From an uncultured Flavobacteriales bacterium (GTDB taxonomy: Bacteria > Bacteroidota > Bacteroidia > Flavobacteriales > Crocinitomicaceae): a DNA stretch of 20,539 nt. Shown here in pieces: positions 8,346 to 16,712 of this stretch. The DNA lies in contig CAMLIF010000072.1 in assembly GCA_946479985.1 (NCBI GenBank), positions 1 through 20,539 of the forward strand, written 5' to 3'. A program made the position numbers and the translations under genes. Below the pieces are notes generated by a model, which ran no database searches, was not told the DNA's origin, and was given only the letters and a program-made list of their open reading frames with translations. Within the stretch, counting starts at the first letter, position 1. Each line of letters begins with the position of its first letter.

Positions 8346-10259
8346 ATGAATCATCGCTGTTATCTAACCACCGTAATGCTATTCTTGCTTTGCAGCTGTT
8401 TTTCCTTTGCACAGGAAGATGAGAATTCAATGTCAACGAGTGATGGTAGTTTCGATGCCCCACCCTCTTACTATTCTGCTTATGAAGTATTCGGAGAAAC
8501 AAACAAAATAGGGCTTAGAAAAAGATCCAATAATGAAGTGATCATTCCGCCGATCTACACCGAAATAAATTTCAATCAGGAAGATGAAATCGCCTATGTG
8601 TATCGGAACGATAGTGTTGGGTTTTACACGCTCCCGAACAAAAAACTTCTAATTCCTGTAAAATACAAATACATTCATCTGCTATACAACGATGGTGTCT
8701 ACAATCCCCGAAGCACCATAGGAGCGACTGATTTCCAGGACATACAAACGCTATTTATTTTGGAAAACGATAATTATCTTACTTCGATTACAGGATTAAC
8801 CGAAATTCTGGAAACCAAAATTGAACAAGTGTTTATCATTAACTCAAACGGAAAATATGGAATCTATTCGGTTAGTGATCTAAAGTATCTTATTCCATTG
8901 CAATACACGAAAATTGAACTTTACAGGACCGAATTCTTGAAACCGGGCCCGGAAGGAACCTTATTCACAATCTCTCAGGACGAAAAAATCGGATTCTACC
9001 AGTATGAAACTGCAAAAATGGTGTCGCCAATCTTTGATTCTTTGTCGAACGCAGGAGAAACGCTAATTGGCTGGACAAAGAAAAAGATTGTTGTTTTTCC
9101 GAAAGACGCTCTATCATGGGAGATTAGCCGACCGAAAGAAATTCAAGCTGCGAACGAACTAATTGCTTTTAAATCAGTTAAAAATCAATGGGAACTAAGA
9201 CGTTTAGATAACACGGTTTTTCTGAAAGACAAATTCGATTCACTCAGAATTATTCCATCACCTCAGTCGTTTTTCGAGTCAGAACAAGAGGTTCGCTATC
9301 CGATTATTGCTTACAAACGATCTGTGCTACATTTAATTGATCAAACGGACTCTGTTCCTCAAATCACCATCCCAAATGGAAAATGTGAAGGATTCTATAT
9401 GGGAAAATACCTCATGGTCTCCTCCGATAACAAAAAAGGTGTTTATAATTTGGGCTTAACGGAAATTCTACCCATGCAATTCTCGCAAATATTACCATGG
9501 ATGCGGAAAACAAAGGGGCAAGAAGCCTGGCTTTGCAAAAAATCGAACTCCTGGTATTTTTACGATGGAAACGTCATTTTTGATTCGATCCAGGCCGACA
9601 CTATTCAACTTTTCGATCTGGATGCGTATTGCGCTTTTCGAAATGGTAAAGCAGCATTGATAAACAGAAAAGAAAACGTTCAAACTGAATTTATTTACGA
9701 TTTTGTTCAGACTAAATTTGAACCAGGAGAGAAATTAGCAAGAGTAAACCAGGATTATGTTTATTTATCTGCTAACGGAGATTCACGTCAGGCGAATATT
9801 ACCTATACCAATTCAGGATATGAATCATTAACCGAACTGGCAGCAGCATTTTTGGAAGCCGTTAATTCCAGTGACAACGATTTGTTATATCAATTTGCAG
9901 ACAAGTTGACACCTGATTATCATTCCTTTGAATTTATGAATGGTTATTTAGCTGATTATCGCAGCTTTTTCAAGAATTTCTCTGATTCTAACCGTCAACT
10001 TTCCCTTCAACGTTACTATGAGAGATTAGAAGCAATTAAAACGAAGATTCTTTCACGAAGTACAAGTGAATCACTCGAAAATAAAGGTTTTGAAGATCCT
10101 AATTTGCGAAAAGCAGAGATCAATAAAAAATTGACATTGGAAGGAACTGAAAGTAGTATTTTACTTCAGGCAGGTGAAGAAACCTTTTCTGTTAAACTCG
10201 GTGAACTCATGTTCATTGATGAAAAAATAAAGACATTCACACTGCCGAAGTTTAACTAA
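8346..10259 (+). CDS. Exported WG-repeat protein
   Basis: The 637-residue protein has an N-terminal signal sequence (about 1-22). It may be cleaved after SFA, or at an LCSC lipobox-like site making a lipoprotein. At least six degenerate WG-type repeats follow, each of the form K-x-G-hydrophobic-aromatic, six to ten residues, then hydrophobic-hydrophobic-P-x-x-[YF]-x-x-I: about 54-74, 91-110, 170-190, 214-233, 364-382 and 434-454. These repeats are thought to fold as beta structures in surface or periplasmic proteins of unknown function. A 150-residue, largely helical C-terminal domain (from about 490, starting YESLTELAAAFLEA) is not assigned. AGAGAAA precedes the ATG. Its 3' end faces a second, shorter WG-repeat gene 25 bases away. 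Confidence 0.75.
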   Translation: MNHRCYLTTVMLFLLCSCFSFAQEDENSMSTSDGSFDAPPSYYSAYEVFGETNKIGLRKRSNNEVIIPPIYTEINFNQEDEIAYVYRNDSVGFYTLPNKKLLIPVKYKYIHLLYNDGVYNPRSTIGATDFQDIQTLFILENDNYLTSITGLTEILETKIEQVFIINSNGKYGIYSVSDLKYLIPLQYTKIELYRTEFLKPGPEGTLFTISQDEKIGFYQYETAKMVSPIFDSLSNAGETLIGWTKKKIVVFPKDALSWEISRPKEIQAANELIAFKSVKNQWELRRLDNTVFLKDKFDSLRIIPSPQSFFESEQEVRYPIIAYKRSVLHLIDQTDSVPQITIPNGKCEGFYMGKYLMVSSDNKKGVYNLGLTEILPMQFSQILPWMRKTKGQEAWLCKKSNSWYFYDGNVIFDSIQADTIQLFDLDAYCAFRNGKAALINRKENVQTEFIYDFVQTKFEPGEKLARVNQDYVYLSANGDSRQANITYTNSGYESLTELAAAFLEAVNSSDNDLLYQFADKLTPDYHSFEFMNGYLADYRSFFKNFSDSNRQLSLQRYYERLEAIKTKILSRSTSESLENKGFEDPNLRKAEINKKLTLEGTESSILLQAGEETFSVKLGELMFIDEKIKTFTLPKFN

Positions 10260-10284
10260 ACGCTCAACGATAATTTCCCTGGTT

Positions 10285-11382
10285 CTATCTCAAGGTTAAG
10301 CACACCAATTGCCAGCCCTTGTCAGTTCTCAGAAAATGTAAATGGCTTTGTTCATTAGGCTCTTCATTGGTTACAACTACTTCGTAATACGGGTAATGTG
10401 GTGTATCGAATTCCATACAACTGGTATAGTACTTTTTGAACATGCTGAAATCGTATAAAAAGAAATCTCCTGCAGAATTGAATTGTACATATTTCTTTGA
10501 ATTAATTATTTCGAAGAAAGCCTGCAACTCTTCTTTTTTGTCGAAAAACAAATCTTCTTTTGAAATGGCTACCCAGCCTTCATCTTCTACCCACAATACT
10601 AAACTATCCGCAACGATCTGTTGAAACCGCAGTTCATTTGGCTGTTGAAAAAAATTCTGATTAACCCATTGATCAAATGATTTGTCCAGGCTCATGAAAG
10701 AAATATATCCTCCGCGTTTAGCTTTGAAACTCATTCTCAAAGAATCAGTTGAAGGTTTTTTCGATTTTTCGAAGGTTGAATAATCCAAACCTTCGTAAAT
10801 ATGCTCTCCTTTTTTGTCCACTAGAAATTTCGAACTCAGTACTTTTCTATTTTCTATGGAAATAAGCTGTGATTCTCCACCAACCCAGCTAAAATGTCCG
10901 CAGCCGTCGTCTTCGTGTTCCTCCCAAAAATCTTTTTTCGCTCCTTTCAGGGCACGCACGAACCCAGATTCAACTGGTTTCATTTCGTCATAAACGGCAG
11001 GAAGAATAATTCTCCCGTTTACATCCATTAATCCAACTTTCTTTGTTTTCGGACTTTTAAAGCGGATATAGCCTTCACTTTCATTATCCGCGGCTGCATC
11101 GAAAAAGTAAACGGAATCTTCTGCAAATTTGGTACCGTCACTCTTTAAATAGTAGGTTTTGTATTCATCTTCAGAAACCTGCTCCACAACGCCTGAAACT
11201 TTTTCAAAATCACTGCATGATACCATAATGAACTTAGGTTCTGTAAGAATTTCACCTTTGGCGTTTTTAAAACCAAGCAGTGTGGTATCTGTATTCCAAT
11301 AGCTAAACCATTTTTGGTCAGACTGAGCGAAAAGAGAGACAGAACTAATAAATAAAAAAAGTGTGAGATTCAGTTGCTTCAT
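10285..11382 (-). CDS. Exported WG-repeat-like protein
   Basis: The 365-residue protein has a signal peptide (1-20, ending LFAQ) and WG-type repeats. The clearest are LLGFKNAKGEILTEPKF (35-51) and KKVGLMDVNGRIILPAVYDE (114-133). The rest is Lys/Glu/Phe-rich without a motif I recognise. The C-terminal part (about 325-365, SCMEFDTPHYPYYEVVVTN then LHFLRTDKGWQLVCLTL) looks like a small beta domain. Function is unknown. It converges with the 637-residue WG gene. A TATTTTAG sequence on the minus strand 20-30 bases before the ATG is a weak -7 box candidate. Confidence 0.7.
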   Translation of the reverse strand: MKQLNLTLFLFISSVSLFAQSDQKWFSYWNTDTTLLGFKNAKGEILTEPKFIMVSCSDFEKVSGVVEQVSEDEYKTYYLKSDGTKFAEDSVYFFDAAADNESEGYIRFKSPKTKKVGLMDVNGRIILPAVYDEMKPVESGFVRALKGAKKDFWEEHEDDGCGHFSWVGGESQLISIENRKVLSSKFLVDKKGEHIYEGLDYSTFEKSKKPSTDSLRMSFKAKRGGYISFMSLDKSFDQWVNQNFFQQPNELRFQQIVADSLVLWVEDEGWVAISKEDLFFDKKEELQAFFEIINSKKYVQFNSAGDFFLYDFSMFKKYYTSCMEFDTPHYPYYEVVVTNEEPNEQSHLHFLRTDKGWQLVCLTLR

Positions 11383-11545
11383 AGGAATGAATAATTGTTC
11401 TAAAATAAGGCTTTCTGAAGAAACGGGTTACACATAAATGGTGCTCGGAAAATCCGCAGCATTTATTCTTTCAGCTATGAGCGATTCTACGATAAATCCG
11501 CCAAATGGCTATCTTCGAAAACAGAAAACGAAACATTTCTTATTC

Positions 11546-13468
11546 ATGCGCTATTTATTTTCATTGATTTTCGGCTTGTTAACCCTTCAAATTTCGGCTC
11601 AAACACAACAGCAGCTCGATTCAATGGAACTATTGATCCCGACGAAAAAAGGAACCGAAAAAGTGCGGTTGTTGAATGATCTTACTTACTATTACTGTCA
11701 GAAGGACGCGAAAAAAGCTATTGGTTTCGGTGAAAAATCGCTGCTTACCGCACAAACTTTAAAAGACGAAGCCCTTTTGGCGAGTACGTACAATGATCTT
11801 TCCATGCCGTACCTGGTGAACGGTGATTTCCCGAAAGTCGTTGTATTGAATCAGAAAGCACTTGCAATCAGGACCAAACTAAAAGATACTGTAGGAATTA
11901 TTGCTTCCGAATCGAAACTTGGAAACGCATACTACGAACTAACCCGCTACAAAGAAGCACAACACGCCTACAATCATGCAATTGAACTGGCACGAAAGAT
12001 AAAAGCCGATCAATATCTTATGCAATTGTACATCAATAGCGCCAACTTACTTGAAATAACCGGTTATGTTGAAGAAGCACTTAAAATGCAATTGGATGTG
12101 AAACGAATGGCAGAAAAAGAAAACAATCTTCCCATTCTCATAACGAACTATGGAAATATTGGTTCTTGCTACGGCAAATTAAAACAATACGACCAAGCCA
12201 GAGAGAGTTTCAAAAAAGCCATTCCACTTATTGAGCAAACCGGTGCTACGGAGCAACTGGCAATGGTTTACCAGGGATTGGGAGTTGTGGAGCGCAACGC
12301 CGGAAATACCGATTTGGGATTAGGTTATTACAAACGGGCGCTCACTATTTACAGAAAAATAGACTCCAAGACCGGAGCGGGAATTGTCTCAGTGAACATC
12401 GGCAATTGTTACATGGAAATAAAGCAGCTTGACAGTGCCGAAGTATATTTACTGCAGGGATTGGATTTGGTTAAGAACACGAATTCATACCGACAAACCA
12501 TGCTGGGTTACAAAAGTCTGGCTGAACTTGAGTTGAAACGAAAAAATTACAAAAAAGCATCAAAGTACCTTCAGCTGGAAAATCAGTATAAAGACAGTGT
12601 GCTGGTTCACCAGGGAAATGATGTGATTGCAGAAATGTTTACCCGTTACGAAGTAGAAAAGAAAGAACGTGAGCTGGCAGAAAGCAAAGTCCGGATTGCT
12701 GAAAACGAGTCACAAAAAGCCATTTGGCTCGGCATTTCAGCCTGTTTGTTCTTATTGATCGTTTTAGTTGTGATCTATTTCCGTCATAAACGCAAACTGG
12801 CAATCCATCAACTGGCACAAACAAAACAGGAAGAGCAGCTTTTGCGACAGAAACAGCTTCACGAACAAAAATTGAATATTTCCAGAGAACTTCACGACAA
12901 TATCGGTTCTCAGCTTACTTACCTGATTTCTTCTTTAGATCACATGATTTACCAGGAAATGACAAACGAACAATTACATTCGAAACTGCACGAATTGATT
13001 CATTTCGGAAGAATTACCATGGCAGAATTACGGAGCACCGTTTGGGCAATGAACCTGGAAAACGGTACGATACAGGACTTCGTTGAGCGTATTGAAAGTT
13101 TAAGCAGCAAAATCCCTCTTCCGGTTAAAATCAACAATGAAGTAACAGAAAAACTTACTTTTAAATCGCTGGAGCTGCTGAATTTACTTCGTATTGTTCA
13201 GGAAGCCACTCAAAACACTTTGAAATACGCCAATGCTTCGGAAATTCAGATCACTATCCGTTCATTCAAAAAAGGAATCCAATTGAAAATTACAGACGAT
13301 GGAAACGGGTTGGTAGAACTCAACTCAGGAGGAAGCGGGTTAAGAAGTATGAAATACCGCTGCGAAGAAATTGGCGGATCTTTTGAAATTGAAGGAAAGG
13401 GTGGTAAAGGAACAAGTGTTAGTTGTACGTTCGAGGATTTGAATAATTCGTTTATTTCAAAGAAATAG
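11546..13468 (+). CDS. TPR-containing sensor histidine kinase (HPK7/NarL-partner type)
   Basis: A two-component sensor of 640 residues. It has a signal peptide (1-18, ending QISAQ), then about six tetratricopeptide repeats (about 40-345) predicted to be periplasmic, a coiled-coil-like stretch (365-390), one membrane helix (393-413) and a cytoplasmic kinase. The phosphoacceptor is His450 in ISRELHDNIGSQL, the HisKA_3 (HPK7) type. The ATPase part shows the N-box QEATQNTLKYA (552-562), G1 TDDGNG (583-588) and G2 GSGLRSM (596-602). I set the start at 11546. An in-frame ATG at 11438 would put 36 mostly polar residues before the signal peptide. Kinases of this class act on LuxR/NarL-type response regulators, but none is encoded in this window. 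A near-consensus box (TATCTTCG, 11510-11517) lies 28 bases before the start. The 3' end overlaps the opposite gene by 17 bases. Confidence 0.9.
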   Translation: MRYLFSLIFGLLTLQISAQTQQQLDSMELLIPTKKGTEKVRLLNDLTYYYCQKDAKKAIGFGEKSLLTAQTLKDEALLASTYNDLSMPYLVNGDFPKVVVLNQKALAIRTKLKDTVGIIASESKLGNAYYELTRYKEAQHAYNHAIELARKIKADQYLMQLYINSANLLEITGYVEEALKMQLDVKRMAEKENNLPILITNYGNIGSCYGKLKQYDQARESFKKAIPLIEQTGATEQLAMVYQGLGVVERNAGNTDLGLGYYKRALTIYRKIDSKTGAGIVSVNIGNCYMEIKQLDSAEVYLLQGLDLVKNTNSYRQTMLGYKSLAELELKRKNYKKASKYLQLENQYKDSVLVHQGNDVIAEMFTRYEVEKKERELAESKVRIAENESQKAIWLGISACLFLLIVLVVIYFRHKRKLAIHQLAQTKQEEQLLRQKQLHEQKLNISRELHDNIGSQLTYLISSLDHMIYQEMTNEQLHSKLHELIHFGRITMAELRSTVWAMNLENGTIQDFVERIESLSSKIPLPVKINNEVTEKLTFKSLELLNLLRIVQEATQNTLKYANASEIQITIRSFKKGIQLKITDDGNGLVELNSGGSGLRSMKYRCEEIGGSFEIEGKGGKGTSVSCTFEDLNNSFISKK

Positions 13469-13958
13469 CATCTGCCCAAATGATTTTTCCTTTATCCAAA
13501 AAATTTGAAGGAAAATCCATGTTACGAATATCGTCTCTACTATAATACTGCTCAGATTTATTCAGATTGAATCCTATTTTCAGCCAGTTAGTTCTTGTTT
13601 TAATCTGAAGAGTAATCGGCATTTCCAATTCCTGTCCGGGTAAAACAGTATTAACCTCAGGAATGGTTTCCTCACAACGAATACGGAATAAATCCTGGAA
13701 TTTATTTTTATCAAAAACCAATCTGTTCTGTGGTGACCAACAACTTGTTGTCCAAAACCATAAAGTGTCTTTCGTTGGATTTTTAAGCACAACATTCACT
13801 TCTACTTGGTCTTTTGCCGCGTTAATCTTAATAAGTTCCGTTCGAAGACAGATCTCTGCACATTTCAAAGGGCTTCGTTCCATTTTTTCACCGCATTGCA
13901 CAGAGGCTAGAAGAACGAAACAGAGTAAGGAAAAGAAATAGATAATTCGTATTTTCAT
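13452..13958 (-). CDS. Small exported, probably lipid-anchored protein of unknown function
   Basis: The 168-residue protein has a hydrophobic N-terminus (about 5-20) ending at Cys22 (LLASVQC). The lipobox is imperfect, so lipidation is only probable. The mature part looks like a beta-sandwich domain: a strand run VEVNVVLKNPTKDTLWFWTT (about 52-71), a late PGQELEMPITLQIK, and several Cys residues (33, 37, 73 and 94). Domains of this type often occur in Bacteroidota surface proteins, and no catalytic motif is seen. Its ATG overlaps the stop of the upstream membrane gene (ATGA), so it is the last gene of the five-gene unit. Its 3' end overlaps the sensor kinase gene tail to tail. Confidence 0.6.
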   Translation of the reverse strand: MKIRIIYFFSLLCFVLLASVQCGEKMERSPLKCAEICLRTELIKINAAKDQVEVNVVLKNPTKDTLWFWTTSCWSPQNRLVFDKNKFQDLFRIRCEETIPEVNTVLPGQELEMPITLQIKTRTNWLKIGFNLNKSEQYYSRDDIRNMDFPSNFLDKGKIIWADAISLK

Positions 13959-14923
13959 TTTCGTTCTGCGTTTGTTTTAATGTGCTTCAATACACGCATA
14001 TGTATTTTATGCACAATGTATTCGCTCCAAAAACTCCAGTAAAACGAAGGTTTAATGTCGTGATAATACCATGTTGTTCCTTCCAGTTTTGTTTTTCCGT
14101 TTGGCAATGCAGTTAATTTGAACTGGCCCTTTTTTGAAACAAAATAGTCATGTAAATGTGGTGCATCAATATCCCAAAAACTCAGCTCTTTCATCGGTGC
14201 CGGTTGTTCTTTAACGCTAAAAGCAAGTAGTTCAGGTTCATTCCACGTTGTGATCGGCTCCACAAAACTTCCGGTTGTAAAATTACAATAGCGGATTGAT
14301 CCTACTCCTTTTCCGTTAATTTTAGCGTTGATCGGGTATGCAATTCCAGCTTTGAAAATCATTTCGTCGGGTTCCAACAACTGAGGAAATTCAACAACAT
14401 TTTCCCAAACTTTTTCCGGAGTTGCATCTATCACAATAGAAGTTGTAACTCGTGTCAAATCCGGTTCATTGTATTTATCAGTTATCAATAACACAGGAAA
14501 CAATCCTATTATTCCCAGTAAGGGTTTATTACTGTTGCGAAGATTAATTCGTTGATGCTTTCTGATTTCATTTGCGATTCCGGCACCGGCAATGGTTAAC
14601 AGTAATAAGATCGGCAAAGCCATAATGATACAAATCAGCCCTTCCATTGCAAAAAGCATAAGAAACAAAAGATGAAAAAACAAGGAAGCCGATCCTAATC
14701 CAATAGCTTCAGAACCTCTCATTTTTTTGTTTTTGGAAGTATATAACCAAACCGGGAAAAATCCGGATATAAATGGCAGAACAAAAAACAGCGCAAGGCC
14801 GTATTCTGAAATAACATAAATAGATAGTATACTTAGCAGTGCTGAGAGAATCAGATTGTACAAGATTACAATCCACCAGCGTTTGTTGTTGTTTTCAGGT
14901 AAACGGTCGGTGATAAACTTCAT
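13955..14923 (-). CDS. Multi-pass membrane protein with C-terminal SRPBCC (START-like) domain
   Basis: The protein of 322 residues starts with four to five hydrophobic helices (about 16-38, 40-61, 77-97, 98-118 and 134-148). A soluble SRPBCC/polyketide-cyclase-like domain follows (about 158-318). The domain opens with the usual strand-helix motif VTTSIVIDATPEKVWENVVEFPQ, has a central GVGSIRYCNFTTGSFVEPITTW, and closes with a long amphipathic helix (FYWSFWSEYIVHKIHMRVLKHI). SRPBCC domains bind hydrophobic ligands, but the ligand here is unknown. I chose the ATG at 14923, 25 bases after the glycosyltransferase stop. The longer reading from 14980 would overlap that gene by 32 bases and adds a polar leader. 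Its stop overlaps the next gene by ATGA. Confidence 0.7.
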   Translation of the reverse strand: MKFITDRLPENNNKRWWIVILYNLILSALLSILSIYVISEYGLALFFVLPFISGFFPVWLYTSKNKKMRGSEAIGLGSASLFFHLLFLMLFAMEGLICIIMALPILLLLTIAGAGIANEIRKHQRINLRNSNKPLLGIIGLFPVLLITDKYNEPDLTRVTTSIVIDATPEKVWENVVEFPQLLEPDEMIFKAGIAYPINAKINGKGVGSIRYCNFTTGSFVEPITTWNEPELLAFSVKEQPAPMKELSFWDIDAPHLHDYFVSKKGQFKLTALPNGKTKLEGTTWYYHDIKPSFYWSFWSEYIVHKIHMRVLKHIKTNAERK

Positions 14924-14948
14924 TTGAGCTTTTTTTGATTCCTCAAAT

Positions 14949-16136
14949 TTAGTTGTTCTTATTCTGATATTCACCAACAATCACCTTTTCCAATTTATTA
15001 TTCACTACTTCCCAGTTGTACTGTTCCTTTACAAAGTGAAAAGCATTTTCCGAGAGCATTTCGTACATTTCAGGGTCATTGAGTAACCGGAAAATTTTAG
15101 TTACATATTCAGCAATTGAGTCGGCAATTAAAAGTTCACCCCCATCTTTTGCTTCAATCGCTTTTGCAGCGTTCACTGAAACAATATTCGGCACTTTCAT
15201 TGCCATTGACTGAATGATCTTATTCGCTAAACCGATACTTATTATAAGTGGAGAAATTAAAACTCTGGATTCAGCAATTGCATCACTGATATCTTCGAAA
15301 TAACTTTGAACTGTAATGTTCTTTCCGGCATAACCGCGAATAAATTCTGGCGGATTTGCCCCTGCAATTAACAAGCTTGTATTTGGTCTGATTAGTAGTA
15401 ATGCCGGAAATATTTTTTCAACTAAAAACCGCACCGCTTCAGCATTAGGAGGATAAGCGATATTCCCCATAAAACATAGGTCATACTTCTTGCTGGTTTC
15501 CTTCGGAAAAAACACTGAAAAATCTACTCCGTTCGGAACTACCTCGAACGTTTTTGTACCATTTCCGATTAATTCATTTCTGTCCTGATCAGAAATAACA
15601 CAAAAGCTATCGAAAACAGAAAACATTTGTGTTTCATACATTTTTAATCTACTGGATTCTAATCCAAAAACCCAGCGTTTCAAAATGTTTTCTGTGATAC
15701 CCCTGCGTTTTTCCATACCCAGCGAAAAGGCATCCATAAAATCCAAAGATTTTGAAATTCCATGCAGGTCTTTAACGTATTCAGAACAGCGGATCAGGTG
15801 ACAATGAATAAATTCGGGCCGTATTTCACGGATCTTTTGCTCAACTTTTTGTTTTATTCTCGAATCGAAGAAATAACCAATTTGAAACGGAATCTTTGTA
15901 AAAAAAGCTTTAAATAGACTAAAGATTCTTTTCATTTTGGAAATTTGAAATACCGAAACCGATGCACAGTTTGACAAGGCAGCCCGTTGAGATTCTGAGA
16001 TATCTGTTTCGTTTATACTTATTACATGTAATTCATGATTCCGGGCTAAATCCAAAATCTGGAAATAAGCGCGTAATTGGTCGCCCTTCTCTGCCGGAAA
16101 CGGAAATCTCGAGGTAATAAAAACGATTCTAGCCAA
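14949..16136 (-). CDS. Family-4 (GT-B) glycosyltransferase
   Basis: The 395-residue protein has the two Rossmann halves of a GT4 enzyme. The N-terminal half starts ARIVFITSRFPFPAEKGDQLRAY, the usual acceptor-side start. The C-terminal half has VVPNGVDFSVFFP (about 200-212), the LCFMGNIAYPPNAEAV donor-domain start, and SIGLANKIIQSMAMKVPNIVS, the G-x-x-NK-hydrophobic-x-E/Q-hydrophobic-AM-x-x-P loop that holds the nucleotide. It should move a sugar from a nucleotide sugar to a glycan or lipid, and donor and acceptor are unknown. Translation must start at TTG (16136). No ATG precedes the conserved N-terminus, the TTG directly abuts the SGNH stop, and AAAGGA lies just upstream. Confidence 0.88.
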   Translation of the reverse strand: MARIVFITSRFPFPAEKGDQLRAYFQILDLARNHELHVISINETDISESQRAALSNCASVSVFQISKMKRIFSLFKAFFTKIPFQIGYFFDSRIKQKVEQKIREIRPEFIHCHLIRCSEYVKDLHGISKSLDFMDAFSLGMEKRRGITENILKRWVFGLESSRLKMYETQMFSVFDSFCVISDQDRNELIGNGTKTFEVVPNGVDFSVFFPKETSKKYDLCFMGNIAYPPNAEAVRFLVEKIFPALLLIRPNTSLLIAGANPPEFIRGYAGKNITVQSYFEDISDAIAESRVLISPLIISIGLANKIIQSMAMKVPNIVSVNAAKAIEAKDGGELLIADSIAEYVTKIFRLLNDPEMYEMLSENAFHFVKEQYNWEVVNNKLEKVIVGEYQNKNN

Positions 16137-16712
16137 TTAAATTCCTTTATCCTTCAATATAAAATCACTCAACTGACCGGAACAAGCTGCTACTCCACTA
16201 TTATTCAAATGCACTCCGTCAGTAAAATCACAAGCATCCAGCTGAAACCGGAAAGACCGGATACCGTGACTGGCTGCCAAATCACGAATAACACCATTAA
16301 AAACAGAGATCGATCCATTCATTTCAAAATTGTATGGATACATAATTCCTACAGGAAATTCAGGAATTTCAATTAGAATGACATTACCGTTCTGCGTAAA
16401 TAATTTCGCCTTTAAAACCAGTAAATCATATACCAGTTTAAAATCATCTTCGGAAGTCCCGGTCTTGGCATCGTTAGTTCCAATCAAGATGGTAGTTACC
16501 CCCGCTTTTATGCCAGATAAGTAAGCATAGTCTTTATCAAGTAATCGAATTAAATCAATTACCCGGAAACCATTTTGCGAAATATTAATGACATTCCAGT
16601 CTTTTGTCAATGTATTTTTCAGATTGCTCCCAATTCTTTCCGGATAACTCAAATAAGTTCGCGCTCCGAATGTTATGCTATCTCCAAGTGCAATATATGT
16701 TTCCCAATTCAT
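16137..16712 (-). CDS. SGNH/GDSL-family hydrolase
   Basis: The 191-residue protein carries all four SGNH blocks: GDSIT (Ser12, nucleophile), the block II Gly in ISQNG (Gly48), IGTND (Asn80), and DGVHLN with Asp165 and His168. It has no signal peptide, so it acts in the cytoplasm. Members of this family are esterases, lipases or carbohydrate O-deacetylases. With a fused sugar epimerase directly upstream and a glycosyltransferase directly downstream, removal of an acyl group from a sugar or lipid-linked intermediate is the likely role, but that is inference. Its ATG directly follows the stop of the fusion gene (TAAATG). An exact O-acyl substrate cannot be read from the sequence. Confidence 0.9.
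   Translation of the reverse strand: MNWETYIALGDSITFGARTYLSYPERIGSNLKNTLTKDWNVINISQNGFRVIDLIRLLDKDYAYLSGIKAGVTTILIGTNDAKTGTSEDDFKLVYDLLVLKAKLFTQNGNVILIEIPEFPVGIMYPYNFEMNGSISVFNGVIRDLAASHGIRSFRFQLDACDFTDGVHLNNSGVAACSGQLSDFILKDKGI

Noticed and set aside
11438..11545. Longer sensor kinase reading from 11438
   Set aside because: It would place 36 residues before an otherwise clean signal peptide. The region fits a promoter and leader better.
13663..13941. Plus-strand 92-codon frame opposite the lipoprotein-like gene
   Set aside because: The minus-strand frame has the signal sequence and ATGA coupling. The plus-strand frame has neither.
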